Shown piece by piece: positions 36,912 to 47,790 of a stretch of 64,000 bases of DNA (positions within the stretch are counted from its first letter, which is position 1; every line of letters starts with the position of its first letter). This DNA is from Camellia lanceoleosa (Eukaryota; Streptophyta; Magnoliopsida; Ericales; Theaceae): the NCBI GenBank assembly GCA_025200525.1, contig CM045761.1:82985551-83049550 (forward strand), read 5' to 3'. A model generated the notes under the pieces. That model was given only the letters and a program-made list of their open reading frames with translations, was not told the origin of the DNA and made no database searches. Both the position numbers and the translations under genes were made by a program.

Positions 36912-37823
36912 TTATTTGGCATCCCCCTTGTCATCGCTCTTCTCGACTTCAAAGGCCAAAAATGGAAAATGATGCCTCTGGTATAGCGGAGATGCTGAAT
37001 CAACGCCTGTTGCCCGGAGAGCCTCTGTGGCCTGGATAGCCTTGATCCACCCATGCTTAAATCCACGATTCTCGCATCGGCAGACCTCCTCGGCAAGGTT
37101 CTCATTTGTTTTCTGTATCCCAACTTTTCGGCCCTCATAGAAGCCTTTTTCATAAGCTCTAGACCTTGTAGATTCTATTGCAAACATGCTTGCCGTATCT
37201 CGATCGGCAATCGCATAACTTATAAGCTGTTGGGTCACCCTCTCTTCCACAATCGGGTTAGCTGGGCCGGCTGACTGAGTCTCTGTGGCTTTGGCTTTTC
37301 TTAACTCCCGCTTGGCTTTCTCTGCACAAGCTAAATTACGAATGCGTTCATCTTTTTGTTCGATCTCCCGCCGCGCGGCACGAAGGCGCATACCGATCTC
37401 ATAGGCGGTGTATAGTCCTTTCACCGCTCTATGAACGCCCTTTCGAAACACCTCGAAATCTAGTCGACCAATCATCGACTGCTGGACTTCTGGGGGAAAA
37501 ATCTGTCGTGCAAATTCAATTGCCACGCTTGGATCTCGGACGATCGAATCTACTTTCGTCATCGGTTTATTCCCGATAAAGACTGAAAAACCCAACGAGC
37601 GCGGTGGCCCACTGGTCTCACTTCGTGGATGAGGGGAGCTCCCCCGCTGTTGCTTCTCCCTTCTAGGTGACCTACTTCGACGACGTGGAGAGTGACGCCT
37701 CTCCCGCTCCCCAGACGTCCTACTCCCCGTCCGTGAAGGTCCCTTACCTCGATTCATTGCTGTGTCTAGCTCAGCCAATGTCCTACCTTCTCCTCTGTTG
37801 TTGAAGAATAGTCTACTTGACAT
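36912..37823 (-). CDS. Element B antisense ORF 1, 303 aa, uninterrupted
   Basis: The longest undamaged non-repetitive ORF of the window, antisense to the element between the tandem array and the second antisense gene. Residues 25-75 are Arg/Ser-rich (RRHSPRRRSRSPRREKQQRG), like nuclear RS domains. A middle part (about 80-150) has LGFSVFIGNKPMTKVDS and FPPEVQQSMIGRLDFEVF, and a charged helical stretch (about 145-185) is likely coiled coil. Near the C-terminus is EEVCRCENRGFKHGW, also found at the end of the second antisense gene. I do not recognise a catalytic domain. Antisense ORFs of unknown role are known from Tat-type elements. Whether it is expressed is unknown. Confidence 0.65.
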   Translation of the reverse strand: MSSRLFFNNRGEGRTLAELDTAMNRGKGPSRTGSRTSGERERRHSPRRRSRSPRREKQQRGSSPHPRSETSGPPRSLGFSVFIGNKPMTKVDSIVRDPSVAIEFARQIFPPEVQQSMIGRLDFEVFRKGVHRAVKGLYTAYEIGMRLRAARREIEQKDERIRNLACAEKAKRELRKAKATETQSAGPANPIVEERVTQQLISYAIADRDTASMFAIESTRSRAYEKGFYEGRKVGIQKTNENLAEEVCRCENRGFKHGWIKAIQATEALRATGVDSASPLYQRHHFPFLAFEVEKSDDKGDAK

Positions 37824-38869
37824 TCACACTTGTTTAACCTTCTTCGACATACTAGTTTGAGTTGAGTTTGAACACACTAATGGGACCTACGCGCACGAAG
37901 CAACCTCCCTTTTATTACCTGCGGGCACACCGCTCCCAAAGCGATCCCTTCAATGCTGCCCCAGCCAATTCATAAATGGCTTCTAATCGGCGTCCACGTT
38001 CACTAATCCGCTGGGGCAAGGGAAAATTAACTAATCTATTCAGCCTAACATCAATCGTCTGTGCCGAAAAGATAGGTGTTCACTGATCTGTTGGGACAAG
38101 GGCAGATTAACTAATCTATTAGGCCCAACATTAATCCTTTCTGCCAAAAGGATAGGCTAGAAGCTAAGCAGTTAATTTAGCGCCGAATTAATTTAATAGT
38201 TGCGTTAAAACTTAGTGCCTAATGTGCCTAATATCCTTTGTGCCTAATATGAATCCTTTGTGCCAAAAAGATAGGCTGCCCCAGCCAATCCATGAATGGC
38301 CGATTATCGTTGGCCACGTTTACTAATCTGCTGGGGCAAGGGCAGATCAACTAATCTATTGGGCCTAACATCAATCGTCTGTGCCGAAAATATAGGCTAA
38401 AAAGATAGGCTGCCCCAGCCAATCCATGAATGGCCGATTATCGTTGGCCATGTTCACTGATCCGCTGGGGCAAGGGTAGATTAACTAATCTATTCGGCCC
38501 AACATTAATCCTTTCTACCAAAAGGATAGGCGGGAAGCTAAGCAGTTAATTTAGCGCGGAATTAATTTAATAATTGCGTTACAACTTGGCTATTAACACG
38601 CACATTCAATAAGCTGAAAAGCAAAGGCAATTTTCATTCACATTCAACAAGTTGAAAAGCAAAGGCAATTTTCATTCATAAATTGAGTACAAACAGAAGT
38701 CATTTTACAAATGAAAACTACCCTACATTAGCTTTTGACAAAACTCTAACAAAACCTAACAAAATCTACCAAAACAAAACGAAAAATACTTTTGACCCTA
38801 GATCGCCAGTATCGACTCCAATGCTCAACGCTCACTCGTTGCATTTTAATCGGCTGCTCCGATACCACA
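37824..38869. repeat. Non-coding spacer with three-copy repeat between antisense ORFs
   Basis: A unit starting GCTGCCCCAGCCAAT occurs at 37955, 38275 and 38409, each with CTGGGGCAAGGG and TTAACTAATCTATT further in; GATAGGC motifs punctuate it. A shorter repeat AGCAAAGGCAATTTTCATTC is duplicated near 38618-38675. No ORF can be supported. The region could hold the promoter of antisense ORF 1, by position only. Confidence 0.75.
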
Positions 38870-40963
38870 TTAGCGGCAGTTAAGTCTTTTCCAGCCGTGT
38901 TTGAACCCCCTATTTTTGAGCTTCGATACCTCTTCTACATAATTCTCTAAGGCCGCATCCTTGCTAGGTTGGAATGACTTGGAGATCTCATATTCGGCGC
39001 TTGTTATCGCCCTCTTTGACTCCTCCAAATCGGCCTCTATCTTGGCAATGGCCTCGTTGGCCAATTTGAGTGCTTCTTCGCTGGCATTCGCCTTCTCCTC
39101 TGCGGCCAATCTTAGTCAGTCAGCAGCCTCGGCCTTATCTGCTTTGGCATCGGCCCTTGCTCTTTCTACCGTCGCTTTCATGGCCTCGGATTTGGCTTTG
39201 AGAGAAGCCTCTGCTACCTTCCCCTTTTCGTTTTGCACCTCGGCTACGAGAAAGCCGATCTGTTCGATAGCGTCGTGTTGGCGACGGCCAATCTCAGCTA
39301 TTCTACCCGCCGCCTACAAAACAAGAAATCGGTAAGCCAATATAAAATTTCCTTTTGGTTATCCCTACAAAATTACAATTAAGAATCACGTACCAATATC
39401 GCTAATTGAGCAGCTAATGCGATGGACAGCGGATCGTGCTCTACCCTAAAGGTTGCTCTATCAACCGGTAGAGAAATGAAGGAGGCCAAGCTCAAGGCCA
39501 CAGCTGGGTTTTTTGCAGCCGACGCATCGGATGCAACCGGCATGTTCCTGATCCTTGGTTGTATTACAAACGGCACGACTAGGTCCAACTCCTCCAATCG
39601 TGGCCATTTATCCACTTGTTCTTCTGAATATCCGGCTTCTTCTTTGGCCGTATGTTTTTCTCCCCTTTGCTCCGTCAAGTCTTGTTAATCAACAACAAGC
39701 TCCGTCTTGGCCACATCAGTTTGAATCACGTCCTCAACGGGGGTAGGTGGAGTTTTTGCCATAGCATCGGATGGAGGGGGCGGAGGTTCACTTCTCTCGG
39801 CCTCGGCTCTCCTACGGGAAGCCATCCTCTTGGTATTTTTCTGCCTAGCCATCTGAGTGAGCGACTCACCAGACATGCCGTCAGTATATGAGTCGGGTAG
39901 GTCCCCCAAGTCGGTGAAAATGTCTTCGAAAGACACGTCCGCTCGGCCAGAAGTGGATGGAGGATTAAGGCCGGCTTCTTCGAAATCCAAATTTAGTACC
40001 GCGTCAACCTCTTCCTTTGATCCGTCAGATCTGTCTTGGGGTGGTTGGTTCAACTACTCAGCGACCCCTTCGACTGTTTGTTTGTCCGCCGGCTCTGAGT
40101 CCGATGCCTCAAAACCAACCTGCCTAAGGTTCTTGAAGCTGTGAAAAACAAGGTGCCAGTTTCACCCTAATCGGAATATTATCTGCGGCCGAGAAGGTAG
40201 TGTAGGTCGGCTCGTATCTCAAAAGAATGTGGGCCGCCCTCCCCTGCTTCTAAAGATTCGGACAGCTGAAGAGCTGGAGTGCGGCTTTGATCTGCGCGAG
40301 TACAGCTTTGTCAGCCGAAATGAGAACTTTTTTCAATTCGTTTCCTACATGAATAAAACGGTAAGTACGTAGAAGTTGAACAAAGTAAATATTTAATAAA
40401 AACGTGTGGGGGATTAAACGGCAACCTGGTTCGCCTCTTCGCCTAGGCACTAGATCTTGACAATCTTTGCCTTCGCCCTCGCCGAATTCCCAGTTGCTAC
40501 GAACAACGACCATGACATCATCAACACGCTTACCAGAGCTGGCAAGCATTGTCACCAGATGATGGTCGGTGTCCTTGGCCCTGAGGAAATAGCGCTCCTG
40601 CCGACTAGTGGAATTGGCCAGGGCATAACAATGCCGAATGACAGGGATTCCAAGGTCGAGCTTGAGGCGCCAGTTTAATTCTACAATCCCCATTATTATT
40701 CTGAAAAAATTCACGTTCGGTTGAGAAGGGATTAGACCCCAATGGCGAAGGACAGCCCTCAAAAGTGGATGAAGGGGGAAATGGACTCCCCCCTCAGAAA
40801 TTGAAAGGAGAGGAAAGACGATTGTACTTTCATCAGTCCTCTTTGTGTCAATCACATTCTTTGCCAAGAGTGATAGATGGACGTCGTCAGGAATGGAGAA
40901 ATGACGACGAAAACTAGAGACTCAGTCCGCCGAAAGAAGGGCTCTCAGATGTTTTGCCATCAT
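38870..40963 (-). pseudogene. Element B antisense gene 2, Transposase_28-like with coiled-coil tail
   Basis: The minus-strand start is probably the MMAKHLRALL codons at 40963, with a stop near 40919 that looks like a mutated Trp codon. The N-terminal part FPLLSISEGGVHFPLHPLLR then VLRHWGLIPSQPNVNFFRII matches the Pfam 'putative gypsy type transposon' (Transposase_28) signature. A possible ~93-nt intron (donor after 40427, acceptor ATGTAG before 40335) interrupts it. Later frames give an acidic Pro/Ser region (39685-40053) and an Ala/Glu/Lys-rich coiled coil (38870-39300) ending KNRGFKHGW. Several frameshifts. Function unknown; the domain is found mostly in plant retroelements. Confidence 0.7.
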
Positions 40964-41317
40964 AGAAGGTAAAATGGACACTCTAAATCGTAAACAAACA
41001 AGGAAAATGAGTCAAGATGGAAGAGAGATGAACTTACAAGAAATGAGGGCAATGAAGAACGGAAAGAAGTTGCAGAGGGAGTGAAGCGAGGAAGGTGAAT
41101 TGATAGCCAATGAGAAACCTCGTGCATTCGAAAAAGCATACAGACGAAGAGACAACACGGTTTCAAATCGTATTAAATGAATGAAGCGTACGAAGGGGCG
41201 GGAAATTATAATCATGCCTAAAAAGAGTAGGCGTTCTGACGCTTGCATTGGAAAAAGGGAAACCGCCGTATTTTTTGACCCTCTAAATCCGAAACCAAAC
41301 ATGCCGTCTGATTGACG

Positions 41318-41341
41318 TTAGTAGGATGTTTGGGGGGCAAT
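41318..41341 (+). promoter_or_regulatory. Polypurine tract of element B
   Basis: The purine-rich TAGGATGTTTGGGGGGCAAT lies immediately upstream of the 3' LTR start at 41342. This is the expected site of plus-strand priming. The G-run is the core. Confidence 0.65.
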
Positions 41342-41766
41342 TGTGGGGGCCGAGTAAATTATTACGTAGGATGGCCGAATAGATAAAAAAAGGAAACTAA
41401 ATCGTGTACAATACGACTCTAGCCCCAAGGGATAGAGGCCGAATATTTAGATCGGTCTATCAGTTGTAGATTGGGCCGAATATGAAGAGATAGCCGAATG
41501 AGCGATTGTTCATTGGACGAAAGGTGGGCCCAACCATCAACATCGAGGATGACTATAAATAAGAGGAGCATCAGCCAAAAGAGGTAGGTGAGAACAAATA
41601 AGTTTAACTTGAGATATAAGCAACCAAGAGAATATACACTAACTTATCTGTCGGAGTGCTAATTCCGGCACCCCTGACCGGAGTGTTTATTCTTTTTCAG
41701 GTGACTAGCTGAGGATCACGAGCGTCCTATTGGATCCAAAGAGTATTTCCGAACCACTTCTCCACA
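41342..41766 (+). repeat. 3' LTR of element B
   Basis: 425 bp, TGTGGGGGCCGAG to CTTCTCCACA, matching 28430-28872 with scattered substitutions and one 17-18-bp length difference. The TATAAATA box is retained. ATAAG TSD follows at 41767-41771. Confidence 0.93.
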
Positions 41767-41904
41767 ATAAGGAATGGACAGAGTTACAAGGTCATGTAAC
41801 TTTGTCCAGCAAAATTCAATAAATACATATTCTTTTCCTAACCTTTCCTCTAGCCTATCTAAATTTGGTTTATCTAATTCGTGAGCCCTTATTTGGTAGA
41901 AGAG

Positions 41905-43090
41905 TTACTGGGCTCTCACCTCAAATTCTGTTTGCTTGAGAGTTTTGTCCACTTCATCCATCTCTCGCATCTCATGCATATCACCCATATTGGCATCTTC
42001 TCTACACTCTGAATCCTGGTTCTTGAAGTCTTCATACTCTTCAAGAAGATTCTCTGCCTCGTATTGGGTTTGAATGCGAGCAGCAAAGATCTCCTCCAAT
42101 GATTCACTACTAGCAGAAGCATTTTTGTGCCAATTAAGCAGCAGGGGGAGCTGATCTAGGAAAGTTTGAAGCTCTGCTTGGGCCACAGGGTTGAGGGTGT
42201 GGCTTCGAGAGACAATATCACAAGCCCATAAAAAGTTCTTGTGAGGGGTATCATCTTGAAGTACTTTAAAAGATAAATGAGAGAAAACAACAAGCAAAGT
42301 CTGGGCTTTATATTGCTGATAAGCAGTTGGAGGAACTGGAGCCTGGTAGGAAGCAAAATGCTAGCTTTCGAAGAGGGTGAGCTTTAATTTGTCAATCCAA
42401 GTAGGATTGGAAGAAAGGGAAGGAACAGTTGGGTCCCCTCTGAAAGACGGTGGACATTGAAGCTCATTCACACATTCTAACCAGTCAAAAAAGCATAGTT
42501 TTGCTTTCTTGGCTAAGAGTGAGGGACTCATTCCCAAAGCCTCAATAGGGTGAGGGGTCTTCTGCACTATTTTTGCTGATAAGGTAGAGGTATACCATGC
42601 CGAAAGCAAGTTATCTTCAAGGCAGCGAAGACATGGACATATGCATATATTACAGAGTTGCACAAAAAAGGAGGAATTACAGTAGAGTCATCGAATTCAA
42701 TAAATCTGTGATGAATCTGCTCCCTTGTTTGAGTTTAAGTTGGTGTTGGCCAGGCGCTCTAACCCCTATTTTCAGTAAAAAAAAAAGGCAGCTTCATCCC
42801 ATGTAGAGGGTTGGGGAACAGATGAAGCACTTCAAGGTCTATTTTGGCAAGTGTTTGGTCTAAAGGCTCATATTCTGCGAAAGCCTCCATAACTTGTATA
42901 AATGGAGGAGGATAAATATAGCTAATAAATGCATGAAAGTTCTTTCGAGATCAGTCATCATTGTCCAAAACCTCCTTGTATGCTTGGTCAATGCAAGAGA
43001 GCTTGATTAGCCATTGAAGATGTATCAATCCCTTCGTATACACAAATAATGGAGGTAGTGTTCAAACGCAAGGGAGAATTTAATGAAGTT
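41905..43090 (-). pseudogene. Element A second antisense ORF, degenerate
   Basis: After the nested element B, element A resumes at 41767. Minus-strand open pieces lie at 42361-42663 (C-I-C-P-C-containing start, then FFDWLECVNELQCPP) and 41905-42297 (FLWACDIVSRSHTLNPVAQ then a Glu-rich coiled-coil-like tail, EEIFAARIQTQYEAENLLEE). They are consecutive in two frames separated by one break. I do not recognise a family. Position and strand match the antisense ORFs of Tat-type elements. Confidence 0.5.
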
Positions 43091-43224
43091 CAATGTTTCA
43101 TTGCTTGGAGACGGTTACACTTCCAAGATAAAATAAAAAGTCCATGCACGTCCTAGGACGTAGGCGAAGCACACTAATCCACTAATATTACCAAGTATTG
43201 GCTATATTAGCGCAGGGAGTGTAT

Positions 43225-43974
43225 TGTTGGCTATCTATACATGGATGATGAGGGGCGAATTAGGGAATTAGTAAAGGTCTCCAATTATTAACAGACGTGT
43301 GGCAAAACTACAGCAATAGCAATGGATCTGCGAGACATGGGAATAGTCAAGATATCCAAGATGATGTGGCCAAATGGTTGTATACAGTTTAAATTCAAAT
43401 TCAGGAGGGAAGCACAACCATGAAGAGTGGAATAGTGGAAAACAAACTGATGAAAACCGCAAGCTATACTCAGTGATCATGGAGATCACTTTGACGGATT
43501 ATCAGCCACTTCGACGGTTATATTAAGAGCCTATAAATAGAGGAGAGTGCTGACAATGCAAAGGACCCAGAACCAGATCCATATAGTTAGTTTATTTACT
43601 TTATATTTTTCAGTTCTTTAAATTCCAGTCTTTATATTCCTGTACTGCAATTTAAATTCCTAGGAGTAATTCTAAGTTAATCTGTCACTGTAATCATCTT
43701 TGAAGCTATGAAGGTACCATTGTAAGTTCCTGTTTATTTAATAAAAATTGATTTCCGACACTGTTGTTCTCTTCTCCTATTGCAATAAGTCATCTCAATT
43801 TTCTCCTAAAAAACAATTAAGCCACCAGTAAAATCCTCTTCATTGAGGCTAAAAGAATTTCGAAACAATCGTTTGACAAATTGGTTGCTATTTATTAAAT
43901 TTTGTAAAGACTTATTTATTCTTGCTGGCACGCTTGAATTACATTTCTAACTTTCGAAAGCCAAAAAGCCAACA
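43225..43974 (+). repeat. 3' LTR of element A
   Basis: 750 bp, TGTTGGCTATCT to AAAGCCAACA, paired with 4500-5275. The TATAAATA box is kept at about 43534. GATAT TSD follows at 43975-43979. Relative to the 5' copy it lacks about 25 bases near its start. Confidence 0.93.
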
Positions 43975-44290
43975 GATATATTGTGCTGATTCTTATTTTC
44001 ATTTCAGCGTGGCATGTTACACCATCATTATGCAATAAGTGATCTGTTGGAGTATAGATTAAAAAGTAAATAATAATAAAAAAAAGTAATAATCTTCACT
44101 TCATTCACAACTGATGACATGACAGCAGCATTCCCAAAATCAACCTTTTATTGACTGCAACCATTCTACATTTTATTGCATTTAATCCATTAACTCGTAC
44201 TAAAATTTTTGCCACCCGGTAAAATTTAGTAAACACAGTTTTGGCACTAATTAACAGTCATTTGAAAAAAAAAAAAAAAAATCACAAAAT
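43975..44290. other. Flank between element A and the SDR gene remnant
   Basis: GATAT TSD, then AT-rich DNA with an A-run at 44265-44280. It probably represents the 3' UTR/downstream region of the minus-strand gene that ends at 44291. Nothing else can be supported. Confidence 0.45.
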
Positions 44291-45589
44291 CTATGTTGAC
44301 TTCTGTTGGCTGTAATGTAGTATTCCATAGACGTCGATGATACCAGGAGGCAAAACAGGGTCAGTTGCTGCTCTGACGGCAACCTTAGTCATCTATATAA
44401 AGCACAAGAAAATTACCATCTCCAATGGAGAATCGATTACACCCAGGGGTAACTTCATGCTCCCAACTCGGCGTGTTCCATGTATAAATCCAAGCCTCAG
44501 AATTACACCTGAAAAAGTTTAGATCTTCTGTCATTATTAAGTGTCGAATTCTACAGACTCACTAAAAACATTTTGCTAGTTTGGAAGAAATAATTTGAGA
44601 GACTTGTGATTAAAATCAAAGCAATATAGATTTATACCTACCCTATTAATCCCAACTTGTTTAGGCCTTCTAATTTAGAAACTCTAAAGCCTAACCATTC
44701 GGGTGATTCATCTAATTATATATTTTTAATAACATTATCTTTTTTTTCACCAAACCTTTCACCTCTGTGGTATGTAATGTTTTTAACATAGTGGGTCCTA
44801 TACATACACATGACTTTTATTGCATGAATACAACTGAGAAGTGAAACAAAGAAGTGAAAACATTTTCTGTTAACTTTGTTCTCCGTCATACCAAACACTA
44901 AAAAATGTTCCCCGCCAAAACAAATGCAACGCCCATTTGATTGTTCAATTTGAGAGCTTCCAGGCAACCAGCTGTTAGTCACTTTTCTCGGCTAAAAATT
45001 TAACACGAGTGCCAGGCATCAGTCAAAAATATATCAGTTACATTAACAGCAAGTAAGCTCACCTCCGTATGGAAATTTGGTTGGCAGCTCTGTTTCAGCA
45101 GCTTGCTGCATTTCACATGATCAAGCATAAATATAATCACAAGGAAAGAAGAAATGAAAAGAGCAAGTTGTAAGCATTACAAGGAAACCAACAACGTCCA
45201 TCTTTAAACAATTTCTTGACAAGTTGAAATAATTGCATATAAAAAAATTATCAAAGCCGGCATAGGTTGAAAAACTGGTATCAGTATCTCACCATAGAAT
45301 ATCAAGGTCTATATTAATAGCATATACAGCAGAATATTATTGCACTTATTTTCCAATTTTATGCTATCTCAAGATTATGAAACCCCTTCATGAGTTTTGT
45401 GAACTTATAGAGAGGACTAAATACAACCCCACCCCCACTCACTAGTGTCACATTGTGATGAATGATAATAGATTACACAACTTCTATTGTACAGAGATTA
45501 CCAACTCTATTCATTGGATAATAGAACATATACTACAAAATAGGGAGGCAAAAAAAAAAAAAAGAGGAAGAGAGAATGATTAGATTTTG

Positions 45590-45900
45590 GGATTCTTTTC
45601 CAAAGGGCAATATTTTGATAAAAAACTCATCAAGCTACTGTGATGTAGTTGCTAATGTGTCTGCTAAAGGACACATTCTCCCTTGAACAGGCTATGCATA
45701 TCCTTCTTTTGTCATTTCACAGTAGAGTAATATAATCTTTTTCCAAAAGAGAGCAAAATTTTGATCAAAAAAATCATCAAGCTACATGAAATTATATTAA
45801 TTGATGTTGTTGCTTATGAACTAAAACATTTGGAGCACCTGCTGAAGGACATATTCTCCCTTGAACAGGCTATGTAGCCTTCTTTTGTCATTTCAGAGTG
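45590..45900. repeat. Local tandem duplication in the SDR-gene intron
   Basis: Two ~140-165-bp units: TTTTCCAAAGGGCAATATTTTGAT to GAACAGGCTATGCATATCC (from 45597) recurs as TTTTTCCAAAAGAGAGCAAA to GAACAGGCTATGTAGCC (from 45740). The shared core is ACATATTCTCCCTTGAACAG. Both lie in an intron of the SDR remnant. Confidence 0.7.
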
Positions 45901-46009
45901 GAATATTCTTATTCAGTCTCCCATAGCAGCTAATTGCTGCATCATTTGAATTTTGAATGATGTGTTTGAGTGAAGTACCAAAGGAAAGAGTTCTGGAGGT
46001 CATGTTAGT

Positions 46010-46350
46010 TCTAAAAACCGGCCAATATGTTACGTATCGGCCGATACGTATTGGAAAAATAGGGCACCGCGACGGATACATGTTGGTATACCACTGAGAT
46101 TGAAAATCGCAGGAGAATCGGCTGAGTCCCGGTATCTATCGGTCTGTAACCGTTACACAAGCCGCAACCGGCCGATACTCACCGGTTCGGACTAGTACGA
46201 GAAAGAAAAAGTTGAAAAACCTGTGAAATGATATTTAAAATTTCACCGCCACGACACCCGATTCCCGATACGTACCGATCGATACTACCGATACTGATAC
46301 TCCACGATCGATACCGTTACGTTACCCGATACAGCGATTTTGTTACACAA
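46010..46350. repeat. GC-richer dispersed repeat rich in CGATACG palindromes
   Basis: Dense CGATAC/GTATCGG motifs (CGGCCGATACGTATTGG, CGATACGTACCGATCGATAC) on both strands give imperfect inverted arms around 46015-46045 and 46265-46330. It resembles a decayed transposon with CGATACG-rich subterminal repeats. No TSD defined. It lies in an SDR-gene intron. Confidence 0.5.
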
Positions 46351-47631
46351 ATACCAAACCAAACCAAACCAAGCCTTTTAAGTCCTGTCAAATGAGGTTA
46401 GCTGTAAGAATCCTTTTTCTCCACTCGATTCTATTAATGGCAATTTGGTTAGTAAATTGCCAAAATATGGATATCCAAAAAGATATCAAGAAAAATATGG
46501 ATATCCAATCAAAACAGGAATTTTTTTAAGGCCCGTCAGTAAATTCCTCTTCTTTAGAACCACAAATAAAACCTGTATCATCTCTAATAATATTTAGTGT
46601 ATTTAAAGGATGAATATGCAATTGCCAGTAAGAAATCAATGATGTTCAGATATACTCAACTCTACAAAGCCTTTTCACTTGAAACAAGACATGACTATAT
46701 ACTGTAGCTGAAACCATGTTTACTGAATTAAGCCATTTGAGAAGTATTCATCAAAGGTTTCATTAAATTATGATTATCCATTTCTACTGTGCTTTTGAAA
46801 AACTGTGTGAAGAAAGACCGATGTTTCAAGTTCTTCTATGAAGTTGTACTAACAAATGAAGGACACAAAGATGGTTTTTTCTATCATCACCTGCCTCTGA
46901 TGTTATGGGGAAAAAAAGAATTACTGACTTGGTAATGGCTCGTGTGGTTTATTAGATTATTTGGACAGATTTAATAAGCTTCTTTAAATTCCCCTAGACA
47001 AGTCAGCCTAATTATTCTAGCTGTTTTATGGTAAATATATTGTTTATCATCAAAGTCATCTCTTTTTGGTGCATTAGGAAATAAACATAAATAATTTAAT
47101 ATCCAAATAAACCTCCCTTCAGTGTCGTATTTTCATTTCATTCTCTGATGTCATGATATGTTCCTTCAAAATCAACAATTAATTTCTCATTGCTAAATGT
47201 GCAATCAATAGTACCTTTCCCCCATAATATCCTTGTAGCAAGTAATTTACCACGCCAAAGTCAGCAGCAGAGATATAGACAAATCTTTTAACACCTACAA
47301 ACAAGAATGAAGACATTATGAGTAAACAACATGAGTGTGGAGAAGAAACACACTTTGAGGAAAATGCCAAGAGTAAAAGTTAATTAGGTGGTGTTGTAAA
47401 TCCTTAGTTTGTGGAGTCTTCTATAAACTCTTGATTGATAATAGATTATTACTTTGGCGAGATGCCCACGGTTTGCCCAATGGAGACTTTTATTCCTTGG
47501 GTTTTCCACGTAAATCAATGTCTTACTTACTTTACTGCGATTTGTGTGGATGCCTTTAACCAATTAATATACGTCATATTGGCATATTGGCCTATTGAAT
47601 TCAATTGGATCTCATGAGTGCTGAACTTTAA

Positions 47632-47790
47632 TGCTGTGTTTGGTTGGGGGATTTGGGGAGGGATTTGGAAAGGGAAATGAAAAAGGTATGTGAAATGTGA
47701 ATAAAACATGCCTATATTTCACCTAGTTTCACACACCTTTTCCCTTTCCCTTTCCAAATCCCTCCCCAAATCCCTCAACCAAACACAGCA
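47632..47790. mobile_element. Fold-back Tourist-like MITE, 159 bp
   Basis: Nearly perfect inverted repeat from TGCTGTGTTTGGTTGGGGGA on the left, paired with the right arm ending CAACCAAACACAGCA. The arms are ~65 bp around a short loop. TAA duplications lie at 47629-47631 and 47791-47793. PIF/Harbinger Tourist-like. In an intron of the SDR remnant. Confidence 0.9.

Larger units (their letters stand above)
28430..41766 (+). mobile_element. Element B: second Tat-like gypsy retrotransposon nested in A
   Basis: A complete element with TSD ATAAG (28425-28429 and 41767-41771), LTRs of ~430 bp, a TTGGCGCC primer site, a purine-rich tract before the 3' LTR, and the order gag, protease, RT, RNase H, archaeal-type RNase H, integrase, tandem repeats, antisense ORFs. 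Its codon and motif usage differs from A, so it is another Tat-type family. The sense genes are broken; one antisense ORF is intact. By eye the LTRs differ by roughly 6%, less than A's, which fits a later insertion. Confidence 0.93.
4500..43974 (+). mobile_element. Element A: Tat-lineage Ty3/gypsy retrotransposon, host of nested insertions
   Basis: A complete LTR-to-LTR element flanked by the direct 5-bp repeat GATAT (4495-4499 and 43975-43979). LTRs start TGTTGGCT and end AGCCAACA. Internal order is gag, protease, RT, RNase H, archaeal-type RNase H, integrase, followed by antisense ORFs, which is Tat-lineage organisation. Three insertions interrupt it: 7749-10025, 13025-21751 and 28430-41766; subtracting them leaves about 15 kb. 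All sense ORFs carry stops or frameshifts, so it is not autonomous now. By eye the LTRs differ at very roughly 7-9% of sites, mostly transitions, so it is old. Confidence 0.93.

Noticed and set aside
44716..44982. 88-aa minus-strand ORF
   Set aside because: Falls in an intron of the SDR remnant; no splice sites or similarity support it.
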